29,013 nucleotides of DNA from a virus (IMGVR_UViG_3300030389_003520:1-29013), one strand, 5' to 3'; shown: positions 1 through 9,394, counted from the stretch's first letter. Notes: generated by a model not told the origin, from the letters alone. Numbers and translations: made by a program.

Positions 1-38
1 AAATAAAAACATTAATATTATTAATATAATTTTTTTCA

Positions 39-317
39 TTATTCGTAAAGTTTTTCTTCTATTTTTTCAATAGACTTTTTAATTTCTTTAACGTCTTCTT
101 GAGTATCCATAATAGTGTTACGTATCATTTGATCTTTCATGTCAAACTCTATACGTGTAACATCTGGTGGTAAAGGTGCGGGTAGTTCTTTTGCTTCAGC
201 AATGTCAGCTTGTAACGTGAACCACATACCAGCTATAGTTGCTATTGCAAAACCTATACCTATTAATGTTTTTATGCTTAATACAAAGCCTGTGTCTTCG
301 TTTAATTCTTTTGCCAT
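39..317 (-). CDS. small one-TM protein with C-terminal coiled coil; holin/spanin-like candidate
   Basis: A 92-residue protein with one hydrophobic segment at about residues 13-35 (around IGIGFAIATIAGMWF). After a short proline-rich stretch (LPAPLPPD) comes a charged, heptad-like helix rich in Lys, Glu and Ile (around VKEIKKSIEKIEEKL). One N-terminal membrane anchor plus a coiled coil is common among small phage holins and i-spanin-like proteins, but also in unrelated membrane proteins. It follows the giant 2440-aa gene after a 43-nt gap, at the end of the structural cluster, where lysis genes often sit. No endolysin is visible beside it. The ATG is preceded by A-rich sequence with no clear Shine-Dalgarno. 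The gene is well supported; the lysis role is inference. Confidence 0.75.
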   Translation of the reverse strand: MAKELNEDTGFVLSIKTLIGIGFAIATIAGMWFTLQADIAEAKELPAPLPPDVTRIEFDMKDQMIRNTIMDTQEDVKEIKKSIEKIEEKLYE

Positions 318-360
318 TTTTAGTTAAGTCTATATATATTTATACAATCACTTGTTTTTG

Positions 361-3300
361 TTATTTTTTACTTTTCCTTTTGTTTTCTAACTGTATGATT
401 TTATTTACTCTGTCTTCTTCATATTTTAATTCTCTTATTTGTTTAGGCGTTAACCCAAAATCTATAAGCATATTCACTTGATCTTTTTTATTCATTTTAA
501 ATAAATCTATAGATCTTTGTTCTTTTTCTGTAGGTATATAATTTTCAATAGCATTTATTGTAGAATCTATTTTTCTTTCGTTTTTATTACGTAAATTCAT
601 AATAGCGTCTACTCTATCTGCTTCTTTTGGATATTTTTTAGGGTTTAAATTGTTAGCATCAAGTATTTTTATTTGTTCATTTTTACTTAAATCAAATACA
701 GACTTTTCTACTATTTTTAGTTTTTCTTCTGGTGTAGCTTGTTTTAATTTAGTTTCTTCATTTATACGCTTATTATTTTCTCTTATAGCGTTTTTAATTT
801 CTTTTATTTCGTTATCTTGTATACCAACATCCCATCTACTCCAACCAGCTGCTACAGCTACTCTTTGCCACCATTTGTTTTCACTGTCAAGAGCAGCATT
901 TAAGTTTTGTATTTTTCTAAGTAATCTTGCTGTAGGTACATTTGTAAAACCTTCTATATAAGTAGCGCTTGTTTCATATATAGGATTATCAAGATTATCT
1001 AATGGTAACTCTGTAAGCACGTCTTTATTCCACTCTAAGTTTTTCTCAGCTCTAGCTATTTTTCTTATTTTAATACCTATAGGTGGTGATAATTGTAATA
1101 ACTCTTCCCAAGCCGGCGTTTTAAAGAAGCTTTTATTTTCTAAATTATCAGTTAATTTTATAGCATAATTTTTAAGTGTAGATACAATAGCACCACCAAC
1201 ACCTAAACCTTTTAACAAACTGTCTATAGTACCGTTTATTACTCTTTGTTTTTTAGTATCAAAAAACTTTTTAGTTTTTTCTTCGTCTTCTTCTTCTTCG
1301 TCAAACATCATAGCAAACAAAGCGTTTTGTAAAGCGTTAAATATAACTGCTTGTATTGCACCGTAATATATTATTCTTGATATATTAGACATGTCGCTTT
1401 GTACTTGCGTTTGATAACCTCTACTTATTCTTCTATTTACTAAATCTAAACCAGCTTTTTTAATTAATCTAGCGTATTGTGCTGTGACGTTTTGAAACGC
1501 TAGTATAATTCTACCAAGTGTAGAAGTTTGTTGTTGTGACACCATGTCAGGTCTAGCAGACTGCTGTGTAGCTTCAGCTATTTCTTGAAAATCAATGAAT
1601 GCTTTTGACTCTGCTTCTTTTTGTGATAAACCTTGTTTTAAATACGTCTTAATTCTGTTTCTATAAAACGTAGCACCACCACTAGCAATAGCAAAACTAT
1701 CGGCTAATTGCGTAGGTAAAAAACCTATATTTAGTAAATATTTTATTGCTGCTAATACAGGATTTTTAGAGCCTGCAACTTCTCTAGCTATTTCATTTGC
1801 ATTTACATCAAAAGCAGCGCCACTACGTCTTTGTTTTAAAAAGTCAGAGTTAAATAAAGCTGCAAAATCAGACCAAAACTGTTTTTGATTAGCAAAAGCT
1901 GCTGCCGCTTTAAATATATTATTATCGCCAAAGTTTATAAAGTTAACTGTAGATAATGTCTGTAATACAGCAGATCTAGCATTAAAAAACATCGTAGCAC
2001 CAACCGATCCATTTATCCAGTCTAAAAACTTATTAACTATACGGTTATTACCAGCAGGTCTATTGCTACCAGTTTTAATTCTATAAAGCATATCTTGTAA
2101 GGCTTCTACAAAGTTATCACCAAATGCAGCTCTAATTTTATTCATATTTTCATCAGAAAATATTATATCTACATTTTCTTGGAACTCTGTAAAAAACTTA
2201 GCTCTACCAACTCTACCCGTAGCATCAACTAAATCATATCTAATGTTACTAGCTTGCCAACTATCACCAGGTGATACATAACCTTCTTCAACTCTTGATA
2301 TTTTACTTATTTGTTCAGCAAACTGCAATATTTCAATATCATTTTTTACAAAATCAGTTAAGTTTTTTAAATCAGTTTTAGTTAAACCAGGTATTTCAAA
2401 GCCAGCTTTATCAAACAAATAAACTCTTATAGCATCTTCTACAGTATAATCACCTTTAAGTATTTTTTCGCCTAAACGTTTACGTACTTGTGGCATTGAT
2501 TTTACTAAATTTCTATAGTCATTTGCTATGGCTTGTTTAGCTACGTTTAACTCTCTAAAAGCTCTGTTTAATGGTCTTATTAAAGCTTTTTCAAAAAAGT
2601 CTCTATGTTTGTTACCTTTTTCACCAAAACCTATAAAGTTATATAATAAACCTACAAAGTCTTCGTGTGATGGTGGTACAAAAAATCTAAATCTACCTTT
2701 ACCTCTACCTCTCGCTCTAGCTTTTGCATCAGAAAAACGTTTTTTAGCATCTATACCTGTAACATCATCTAGTATTTTATTAAAATCATTATCTAATGAA
2801 TTACTAAACTTAATTTTAGCTTGCACAGATTTACCTTTAATATCTAGTTGATTCATTAAATCTTTAACAGCTTTAACATTAGGTAATGCGTCGTCAACAA
2901 AATACATGTCGTTATAGCCTTCGGCATATTTACTAGCCATCCACATTGCTTTAGCTTCACCAGTACTATTACCTAAACCAGTAATATTTTCTATTGGTAT
3001 AGTTATACCTTTAGTTTTTAACCACTCATGTATTGCGGTAGCGCTTTCAGGTGGTCTAGCAGTTAATATATAATTATTTTTAGGTCCGTATTTTTTTATT
3101 CTATTTTTAAGCTTTTGTAATAATGGACCTGCAACTCCACCTCTAACGTTAACAAAATCTTTAAAATCAAAAGTATAACCTTGTTCAGCTAGTTTAGGTC
3201 CTTGTATCGGCCATTGACTGCTAGTTATTTTAATTTGTTTACCATCTGGACTAGTAGCTAAAATAAAGTTTTCGCCTCTATCAATTAACGTTTCATCAAA

Positions 3301-6300
3301 ATCAAAAGTAGACATACCTCTAGATGTTTTACTATATTTTATGACTGGTCTAGAGTTTTCAACAGCTTTTTTAGTAATACTAAATTGTATTTTACTATTT
3401 GCTTTTTCAGCTGATTTACCAAGTCCTTTAGCTATTGTTTCGTTATTTATATCAACTTCAGAAGGTATAAAGTTTTCGCTTAATATTAATGGTCTAAGTC
3501 TAAATTTTATCTTACCATTTACTATATCCATGTTAGCAACAACATCTATACTAGAAGCTTTTTCAGCGTTAAAAGCTAAGTTTGGTATTTCAACACCAGT
3601 TTCATTAAAAAATTCCTCGGTTAAAACACTGGTATTATCATCAACTTTTTTATTTCCTGTTTGTAATCTATAAAGTTTACCTTCAATTATTATAAAACCT
3701 TGTGGTTGTTTTTTATATTTACCATTTGCATAAGCAGACATTATATAATCTAAACTAACTTGCTCTTCTAGCATAAATAAATGTCTAAATGGCTTTATTG
3801 CTTCTATTTGTTCAGATGTTAATTCTTTTGTAAAATCAGTTATTAGATCAACATTAGGATAATAGTCTTTTAAATGTTTATTAATTTTTTCACGTACTTT
3901 TAGCATTTTCTCACCTATAATATCATCAAATAAAACCTGACTATCATTTGAAGTTTGATTTTTATTAGGAAAATTAATACCTTGTTTAGTGTAACTTAAT
4001 AACTGACTAACACCCTGAGCTATACCAAGTTTAGATTCAAAACCAAAAATAACGTTACTAAAAGCAATATAAGTATCTCCTATACCGTTTATAAAATTAG
4101 CTGTTTTAGGAAAATATTTTTGCAATATGCTTCTGTCTTTATTTTCGTTTTCTATACCAGCATTTGTAACTTTATTATTTTTCTTAGCTTGTAATATTTT
4201 ATTTAATAAGTAATCTCCTAGTTTTTTATCAACAGGTCTAGCATATCTTTTATCAATACTCATTTTGTAAGCTAGCTCAGCTATTATAGACTTGTCTTTA
4301 CTAGACATTGTTTTAGAACCAGGTCCAACTATTCTTTTAGCTTTACTAGCATATTCAATATAATCTTCTTTAGTTTTAAGTTTTGGATCTTTTAGCGCTA
4401 TATTTAAATGTTCTACTAAATTTTTATTTGCAAAAGTTTCTTTATCAAGCTGCTTACCAGTTAATGAAAACTTAATACTAGGATCTCTATTTATAGTTGC
4501 AGATAAAATTTGTATGTCAGTATCATCTATAATTTCACCTCTTAACTCTGCTATTTGTTGTCTTTTTTCAGCAACCTCAGGCTCTTGAGCTACTTGCATC
4601 GTAGCGTCAAAGTTTAGCGATGCGGCTACGTATTTAGCTAATTGATCTTTTCTAGTGCCTCTTAGACCAGATCTAACGCCAGTTTTTGGATTTACTAATG
4701 GTTGATCAAAAAAAGCTACAAACTGCTCTTCTGTTGGCATTATTTTTTCATATAAATTAACAGATTGACCTTTGTCTATAGTATTTAAAGCAGAAGGCGG
4801 TAAATCATTTCTATTTACAGCGTCTTCTACTTCTTTTTTACTAGTTAGTTTACCTACAAATCTAGTAAACACTCTTTGATCATCAGCAACATTTCTTTCC
4901 ATTTGTACTAAATCAGATGTAAACATAGAATTTATCAAAGCGACTCTAAGTTTTGTTATGGTAGGTATATATTTAGCTTTAGTACCTAACATATTTTTAA
5001 CTTGTTTAAACAAATACACCGAAGCTTCTTTAGTTAAATCTCTTTGTATTTGTCTAACTGTTTTACCTGCGTCATAAGCTCTTATTAGTACTTTACGGGC
5101 TGTATCTAAAACAGTGTTATAAACATCACTATCGTCTTCAATACCTAGCTCTTGTCTAAGCTTTGATTTACTAGGCTCTTCTTTTTTAGCTGTTTCTTTT
5201 TTTCTTCTAGCTTCTGCTTGAGGCGATATATCTTCTGTTTCTAAAGCTTCTAACGTAACATCTGTTTCGTCTGCAACTTGTACTTTTACTTCACCTTCTT
5301 TTGTTCTATCATCTACATCTCTAGCTGTTCTTTGTTCTGTAGTAGTTTTGTATTCTTTATTAAATACATTACCAGCTTTATTAGCTAGTTGACTATTTAT
5401 CCAACCAAATAAATTATCATTAGTTTCTGGATTAAAGTTTCTAATATGATTAGTTAGTTCAGTATATACTTTATCTACAAAATCTACAGGCACTCTATCA
5501 CCTTTAAACTTAGCTGCAATTAGATCATCTAAATAATTATTTTGTTTTATTTCTGTAATAGCATTGTCGGCGCCACCTTCGTCCCAAGCTTTTTTACCGC
5601 CTTCAAAACTATAAGTATCGCCTATTTCTTGTACATTATCAGTTATTTGTTGTTTAGCCTCTGAAGACAAAGATTTTTTAATAATAATAGCATCTTCGTT
5701 TTGTTTAGCAAAATCTAATGCTCTTTTTCCTAATTTACCTTGCTTTATATTTTGATTATATTCTTTTACAAAATCGTAAGCTTGTCTACCGTCACTAAAC
5801 TCTTTAGTATAATCTATATCTAAACCAGGTACAGCTTTAAATATTTTTCTTAAAAAATCTTGAGTAGCAAATTTTATTTTTTGACCAAAAGTTTCATTAA
5901 AAGTTATTTCTTCTTTTACAACAGCGTCAGATAAAGCAGTAAACATTTCATTTACTCCTTTTTTAGTAAATATAGAGTCTCCTTCTAAACCATATTTTTG
6001 TAGCCTATTTCTAACAGCTTGTTGTTGTTTTGAATTTAAAGTAGACATAAATTGTTTACCTAATTTAGCAGCGTCTGAGTCAGAAAGCTTGTCTATATGA
6101 TTACCTATAATACCATGTAAAAGCTCATGCGAACCAACACTTATAGCCCCAGTTTCTTTTGCTGTTAGAGTATTTATATATATTTTGTTTCCTTTAATAA
6201 ACCCATCGGTATTTTTTACATCTCCTTCAAAATCTTTTTCTGTTCTTAATTTGTCGTATTGCTCTTGATAATCTTCTTTAGTCTGTATCTCAACAATTTC

Positions 6301-7683
6301 TTTACCTATTTTATCTCCTTGTTCTTTAGCAAACTCAATATTTTTTTTGTACAGTATATCTATTATAGCTGATTTATTTTTATTGTATTGCTCATTAAGT
6401 CCTTTAACAGCTAGATCAAAATCTTGCTGGCTTATATCGTTGTTTTCAAGTTTTTCTACTAATTGATTAATTCTAAAAGCTGAAACATCAGCTAAATCAG
6501 ATAAACTTTCTATATTTTTTATATCTTTATCAGTAAGACTACTATAAATATCATTACCTTTTTTAATCTTGTTTTTTAAAGTTTTTTTAGTTTTATTTAT
6601 CTCTTTTTTTAAAGCAGATTTAATATCTAAATCATCAGTATTATTAAGACGTCTAGTTAAATCAACTAAATTTGATAATTCTTTTTCAACATCTAATTCT
6701 TCACTAGATTTTCTAATGTTGTTTAGTGCTTTAGCAGAGTAAGCAGTACCTTTTAAACCACCACCACCAAAAAATCCTTGTAATCCAGCTTCTATACCTT
6801 GTGGACTAAGAAAAGCATCTGTAAAAGTCATAAAAGGATTTATATCTTTGCCTTCAGCGTTAGCTATTGCTAATTCTTTATTGTATATTTCAAGAGCAGT
6901 TTGACCCATTTCTGTTAAGGCCTCGGTACCAGCAGCAGAAAATATATCTAATCCTACTCTTACGTTTTTGTTTTTATTATAAAGTTTAGTTAAACGGTTA
7001 CCAACAGCTTTTTTATAAGCTTTATCTACACCCGTACCTTTTAAAGGTGCCATTATTTTTTTAAAACCAAAGTATTCTAAACCAGCTTGTAAAGCGCCTA
7101 TTTTTAAAGGCGCGCTTATTTCTGCATCACCAGAATTAACTAACTGATCTAAAGTTAAACCTTTTGATTTTGCTTTTATTTTGTTAGCTTCTATAAAATT
7201 GTCCGTAGTAAATTCCATTAAAAACCCTGTGCCTGCAGTACCAAGATTATAAGCAACAGATCCAAGTGCATTTATTATTGAACCAGCAGCTACAGATAAA
7301 TAATCTTCTAAAGTTTCTGACTCAGCAAAAGTTTTAGTTTGTCTTCTGTCTTTTTGCTCTATTTGAAAGTTTTTTATCATTTGTTGAAACTCAGGAGTAT
7401 CAGTAGTATAAATTGTACCCATCCACTTGCCAAAATCAGTTTCGTTTATTTCTTTTATTTTATCTTTTCCAAATATATTTTCATAAATTATAGAAGATGC
7501 TGCCATTAGACCACTTTGAGCTCCTTCACCGCCACCAAACCAATATTCAGTTATATCACCTATTTGTTCAAAGGCGTTATAAAGATTATCTTTAAAATTA
7601 TCCCAATTAGTACCTTCGTATTCTTTAGGCTTTGTATTAACAGGCTGTTGACTAAAAAATTCAGTTAAATATTTATTTGACAT
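361..7683 (-). CDS. giant polyvalent ejection/virion protein (2440 aa) with zincin-like, HAD phosphatase-like and membrane-active segments
   Basis: It occupies the place of T7 gp16, third in a gp14-gp15-gp16-like row, so it is probably packaged and ejected with the DNA. In order: glycine-rich hydrophobic segments at about residues 128-155 and near 300; a zinc-peptidase motif HELLH at 519-523 with NEMFTA at 578-583 supplying a possible third ligand, E579; a patch at 730-775 (FNPETNDNLFGWIN) faintly like sigma-70 region 2; a lysine/glutamate-rich linker near 800-860; a HAD-type phosphatase at about 1455-1615 with DFDET (D1461, D1463, T1465), LTARP (T1541) and VDDA (D1597, D1598); and a helical C-terminal part from about 1680 with the phrase RPDMVSQQQTSTLGRIILAF near 2040-2065 and an acidic run (DEEEEDEE) near 2130. 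Phrases like this C-terminal one recur, from memory, in large polyvalent phage proteins. IKFS-like motifs lie between the domains. The gene is certain; domain functions are inferred from motifs. Confidence 0.85.
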   Translation of the reverse strand: MSNKYLTEFFSQQPVNTKPKEYEGTNWDNFKDNLYNAFEQIGDITEYWFGGGEGAQSGLMAASSIIYENIFGKDKIKEINETDFGKWMGTIYTTDTPEFQQMIKNFQIEQKDRRQTKTFAESETLEDYLSVAAGSIINALGSVAYNLGTAGTGFLMEFTTDNFIEANKIKAKSKGLTLDQLVNSGDAEISAPLKIGALQAGLEYFGFKKIMAPLKGTGVDKAYKKAVGNRLTKLYNKNKNVRVGLDIFSAAGTEALTEMGQTALEIYNKELAIANAEGKDINPFMTFTDAFLSPQGIEAGLQGFFGGGGLKGTAYSAKALNNIRKSSEELDVEKELSNLVDLTRRLNNTDDLDIKSALKKEINKTKKTLKNKIKKGNDIYSSLTDKDIKNIESLSDLADVSAFRINQLVEKLENNDISQQDFDLAVKGLNEQYNKNKSAIIDILYKKNIEFAKEQGDKIGKEIVEIQTKEDYQEQYDKLRTEKDFEGDVKNTDGFIKGNKIYINTLTAKETGAISVGSHELLHGIIGNHIDKLSDSDAAKLGKQFMSTLNSKQQQAVRNRLQKYGLEGDSIFTKKGVNEMFTALSDAVVKEEITFNETFGQKIKFATQDFLRKIFKAVPGLDIDYTKEFSDGRQAYDFVKEYNQNIKQGKLGKRALDFAKQNEDAIIIKKSLSSEAKQQITDNVQEIGDTYSFEGGKKAWDEGGADNAITEIKQNNYLDDLIAAKFKGDRVPVDFVDKVYTELTNHIRNFNPETNDNLFGWINSQLANKAGNVFNKEYKTTTEQRTARDVDDRTKEGEVKVQVADETDVTLEALETEDISPQAEARRKKETAKKEEPSKSKLRQELGIEDDSDVYNTVLDTARKVLIRAYDAGKTVRQIQRDLTKEASVYLFKQVKNMLGTKAKYIPTITKLRVALINSMFTSDLVQMERNVADDQRVFTRFVGKLTSKKEVEDAVNRNDLPPSALNTIDKGQSVNLYEKIMPTEEQFVAFFDQPLVNPKTGVRSGLRGTRKDQLAKYVAASLNFDATMQVAQEPEVAEKRQQIAELRGEIIDDTDIQILSATINRDPSIKFSLTGKQLDKETFANKNLVEHLNIALKDPKLKTKEDYIEYASKAKRIVGPGSKTMSSKDKSIIAELAYKMSIDKRYARPVDKKLGDYLLNKILQAKKNNKVTNAGIENENKDRSILQKYFPKTANFINGIGDTYIAFSNVIFGFESKLGIAQGVSQLLSYTKQGINFPNKNQTSNDSQVLFDDIIGEKMLKVREKINKHLKDYYPNVDLITDFTKELTSEQIEAIKPFRHLFMLEEQVSLDYIMSAYANGKYKKQPQGFIIIEGKLYRLQTGNKKVDDNTSVLTEEFFNETGVEIPNLAFNAEKASSIDVVANMDIVNGKIKFRLRPLILSENFIPSEVDINNETIAKGLGKSAEKANSKIQFSITKKAVENSRPVIKYSKTSRGMSTFDFDETLIDRGENFILATSPDGKQIKITSSQWPIQGPKLAEQGYTFDFKDFVNVRGGVAGPLLQKLKNRIKKYGPKNNYILTARPPESATAIHEWLKTKGITIPIENITGLGNSTGEAKAMWMASKYAEGYNDMYFVDDALPNVKAVKDLMNQLDIKGKSVQAKIKFSNSLDNDFNKILDDVTGIDAKKRFSDAKARARGRGKGRFRFFVPPSHEDFVGLLYNFIGFGEKGNKHRDFFEKALIRPLNRAFRELNVAKQAIANDYRNLVKSMPQVRKRLGEKILKGDYTVEDAIRVYLFDKAGFEIPGLTKTDLKNLTDFVKNDIEILQFAEQISKISRVEEGYVSPGDSWQASNIRYDLVDATGRVGRAKFFTEFQENVDIIFSDENMNKIRAAFGDNFVEALQDMLYRIKTGSNRPAGNNRIVNKFLDWINGSVGATMFFNARSAVLQTLSTVNFINFGDNNIFKAAAAFANQKQFWSDFAALFNSDFLKQRRSGAAFDVNANEIAREVAGSKNPVLAAIKYLLNIGFLPTQLADSFAIASGGATFYRNRIKTYLKQGLSQKEAESKAFIDFQEIAEATQQSARPDMVSQQQTSTLGRIILAFQNVTAQYARLIKKAGLDLVNRRISRGYQTQVQSDMSNISRIIYYGAIQAVIFNALQNALFAMMFDEEEEDEEKTKKFFDTKKQRVINGTIDSLLKGLGVGGAIVSTLKNYAIKLTDNLENKSFFKTPAWEELLQLSPPIGIKIRKIARAEKNLEWNKDVLTELPLDNLDNPIYETSATYIEGFTNVPTARLLRKIQNLNAALDSENKWWQRVAVAAGWSRWDVGIQDNEIKEIKNAIRENNKRINEETKLKQATPEEKLKIVEKSVFDLSKNEQIKILDANNLNPKKYPKEADRVDAIMNLRNKNERKIDSTINAIENYIPTEKEQRSIDLFKMNKKDQVNMLIDFGLTPKQIRELKYEEDRVNKIIQLENKRKSKK

Positions 7684-7705
7684 TTATATTTTTTTTAATT
7701 TTATT

Positions 7706-9394
7706 TTATAAATCATCTATGGCATCATAATTATTATTAATCATACCAAACATAATAGCTATTAATTTTTCTGTATTTTTTACATCGTCAGAAATAGTAT
7801 CAAATCTAATTATTTGACCTTCATTAGGTCTGTTTCTATGAGTAACTTTTAAAGCATCAGACTCTAAAGTGCCAAGATCTTCATATTCAAATGTAAAACC
7901 ATATTCTCCGAACTCTCTGTTTAAACTATTAACAACAAAATCATCATCACCGTAGCTAAGTAAATAATCACTTACTTTTCTACCACCAATAGTAGCGTCT
8001 TGTGACAATAATTTATTTACTTTAGCATCAAACACGCCTTTTCCACCACTTACCATAGATAAATCTTTCGCGTTTTTATCATCTGTTTGTGTTGCAATAT
8101 TTTTAGATGTATTAATTTCACTATCAACAAAATCTATTATATTTTGTTCGTTATATCCTGGGGTGCCTTTGTACGTGTTTTTTAACATATCTATTATTTG
8201 AAGTCTACTTAGATCTATTCTGTAACGCGAGTCACCTGGAACATGTTGTACAAAAGGATTTCCGTTATCAAAACCAATTGTTGCTTGTTCAACATCCATA
8301 GGTTTATTATTATCTAAATTATTAATAGTGTAAGCTGGTAAAAAACTATTGCTTCCTTCAGTGTCAAAATTATCTACAAAATCTTTAAAAGAACCTTTAG
8401 TAATATTAGCTGGCGGTGGGTTATAACCACCTGTATTTCCTCTATTATTTCTTGTATTTCTATTACCACTGTATTGTTGCATACCACCAGCGTGATATTG
8501 ATCTCTTAAAACACCTAACAAGTGGTTACCAAAAGCATCTATTAAACCTTCGTCTTTTTTATATTCTTCTAATAACTGTTCATAACCTTCGTCACCTGGT
8601 TTTTTACCAGTTTTGTTTTGTATGTACTGATGTATAAACTGTATAGGTTGACTATCATCTAGTAAATTACCAGTTTTTACACCGTCATAAGCAAAGTTTA
8701 TAACTCTATCAATACCGCCGCCTTTAAACATAGTTTTTATAGCAGCTTCATATTTAACAGGATCAAAGTTAATACCTGCTAAACCTTCTTTTTGTGCTGC
8801 TTCTGTAAGTTGTAAATAGCTACCTATTAAAGCACCGTCATCTACAAAACCAGCTTTATAGTCTGTAAATTTTATTCTATTACCGTTTGAAGATAAAAAA
8901 CTACCATTACCACTTTCGTCTATTTCAAAGCTTTGTAAAACATTACCATTAGCCATATTACTATGATCTAGTTTTCTATTTTGATCGTTAGACAAAGCTA
9001 GTTGATCAAAAGTTTCAAGTGAAAGTTTAGCATTTTGTTGATAAGCCTCTAAACTAAGACTTAAGTTTTCAAATTTAGCTTTAACGCCATTTAAAGTATC
9101 CATAGCTTCGTTATACTTGTCACTACCCATAGGTGAAGTAGCTAATGTTTGCGCTGCGTCAGCATAAGACTTTTTATTTTTTGATAAAAAATCAGTAACT
9201 TGTCCTCTTATTTCTTCTGGTACTTTATCAATAGCCACGCCATTTGGCATTAAAGCCATTAAGTTCTTTGTTTTTATTATTGACTCTTCAAAAGGTTTTT
9301 TTAAAGTATCACCTAATGATTTAAAAACATTAGAATATTGCTGTACTTTTGGTACAGTTCCAAAACCTAAATTGTAAAAATTATCTTTTGCCAT
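7706..9394 (-). CDS. internal/ejection virion protein, T7 gp15-like by position
   Basis: A 562-residue soluble, largely helical protein with no transmembrane segment. The N-terminal ~280 residues are helical and Lys/Gln/Asn-rich. A low-complexity Gly/Asn/Arg linker follows at about residues 300-330 (around GNRNTRNNRGNTGGYNPPP), then a mixed alpha/beta C-terminal half. I do not recognise a catalytic motif. It lies between a 372-aa gp14-like protein and the 2440-aa protein, with a 1-nt gap to the upstream gene and 22 nt to the downstream gene, so the three are probably co-translated. In T7-type phages this position encodes the middle ejection protein that builds the periplasmic tunnel. The assignment rests on gene order and size class. 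The start ATG is preceded by the TATAAT-type A/T run common to this genome. Confidence 0.7.
   Translation of the reverse strand: MAKDNFYNLGFGTVPKVQQYSNVFKSLGDTLKKPFEESIIKTKNLMALMPNGVAIDKVPEEIRGQVTDFLSKNKKSYADAAQTLATSPMGSDKYNEAMDTLNGVKAKFENLSLSLEAYQQNAKLSLETFDQLALSNDQNRKLDHSNMANGNVLQSFEIDESGNGSFLSSNGNRIKFTDYKAGFVDDGALIGSYLQLTEAAQKEGLAGINFDPVKYEAAIKTMFKGGGIDRVINFAYDGVKTGNLLDDSQPIQFIHQYIQNKTGKKPGDEGYEQLLEEYKKDEGLIDAFGNHLLGVLRDQYHAGGMQQYSGNRNTRNNRGNTGGYNPPPANITKGSFKDFVDNFDTEGSNSFLPAYTINNLDNNKPMDVEQATIGFDNGNPFVQHVPGDSRYRIDLSRLQIIDMLKNTYKGTPGYNEQNIIDFVDSEINTSKNIATQTDDKNAKDLSMVSGGKGVFDAKVNKLLSQDATIGGRKVSDYLLSYGDDDFVVNSLNREFGEYGFTFEYEDLGTLESDALKVTHRNRPNEGQIIRFDTISDDVKNTEKLIAIMFGMINNNYDAIDDL

Noticed and set aside
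1-38. A/T-only inverted repeat ATTAAT-AAT-ATTAAT after the 92-aa stop, as a terminator, and an ATG at 12-10 starting a further gene
   Set aside because: The stem is six A/T pairs, expected by chance here. The possible next gene has only four codons in the window.
318-360. Promoter or regulatory site before the 92-aa gene
   Set aside because: TATAAATATATATAG-like sequence is present but is indistinguishable from the general A/T background.
139-481. Plus-strand open frames near the left end
   Set aside because: They lie antisense to the 92-aa and 2440-aa genes, with Leu/Phe/Ser-rich translations typical of mirror frames in A/T-rich coding DNA.
3286-3306. DFDET as an RNA polymerase DxDxD metal site, as in crAss-like virion RNA polymerases
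   Set aside because: The following LTARP and VDDA motifs at HAD spacing fit a phosphatase much better; no double-psi barrel-like context was seen.
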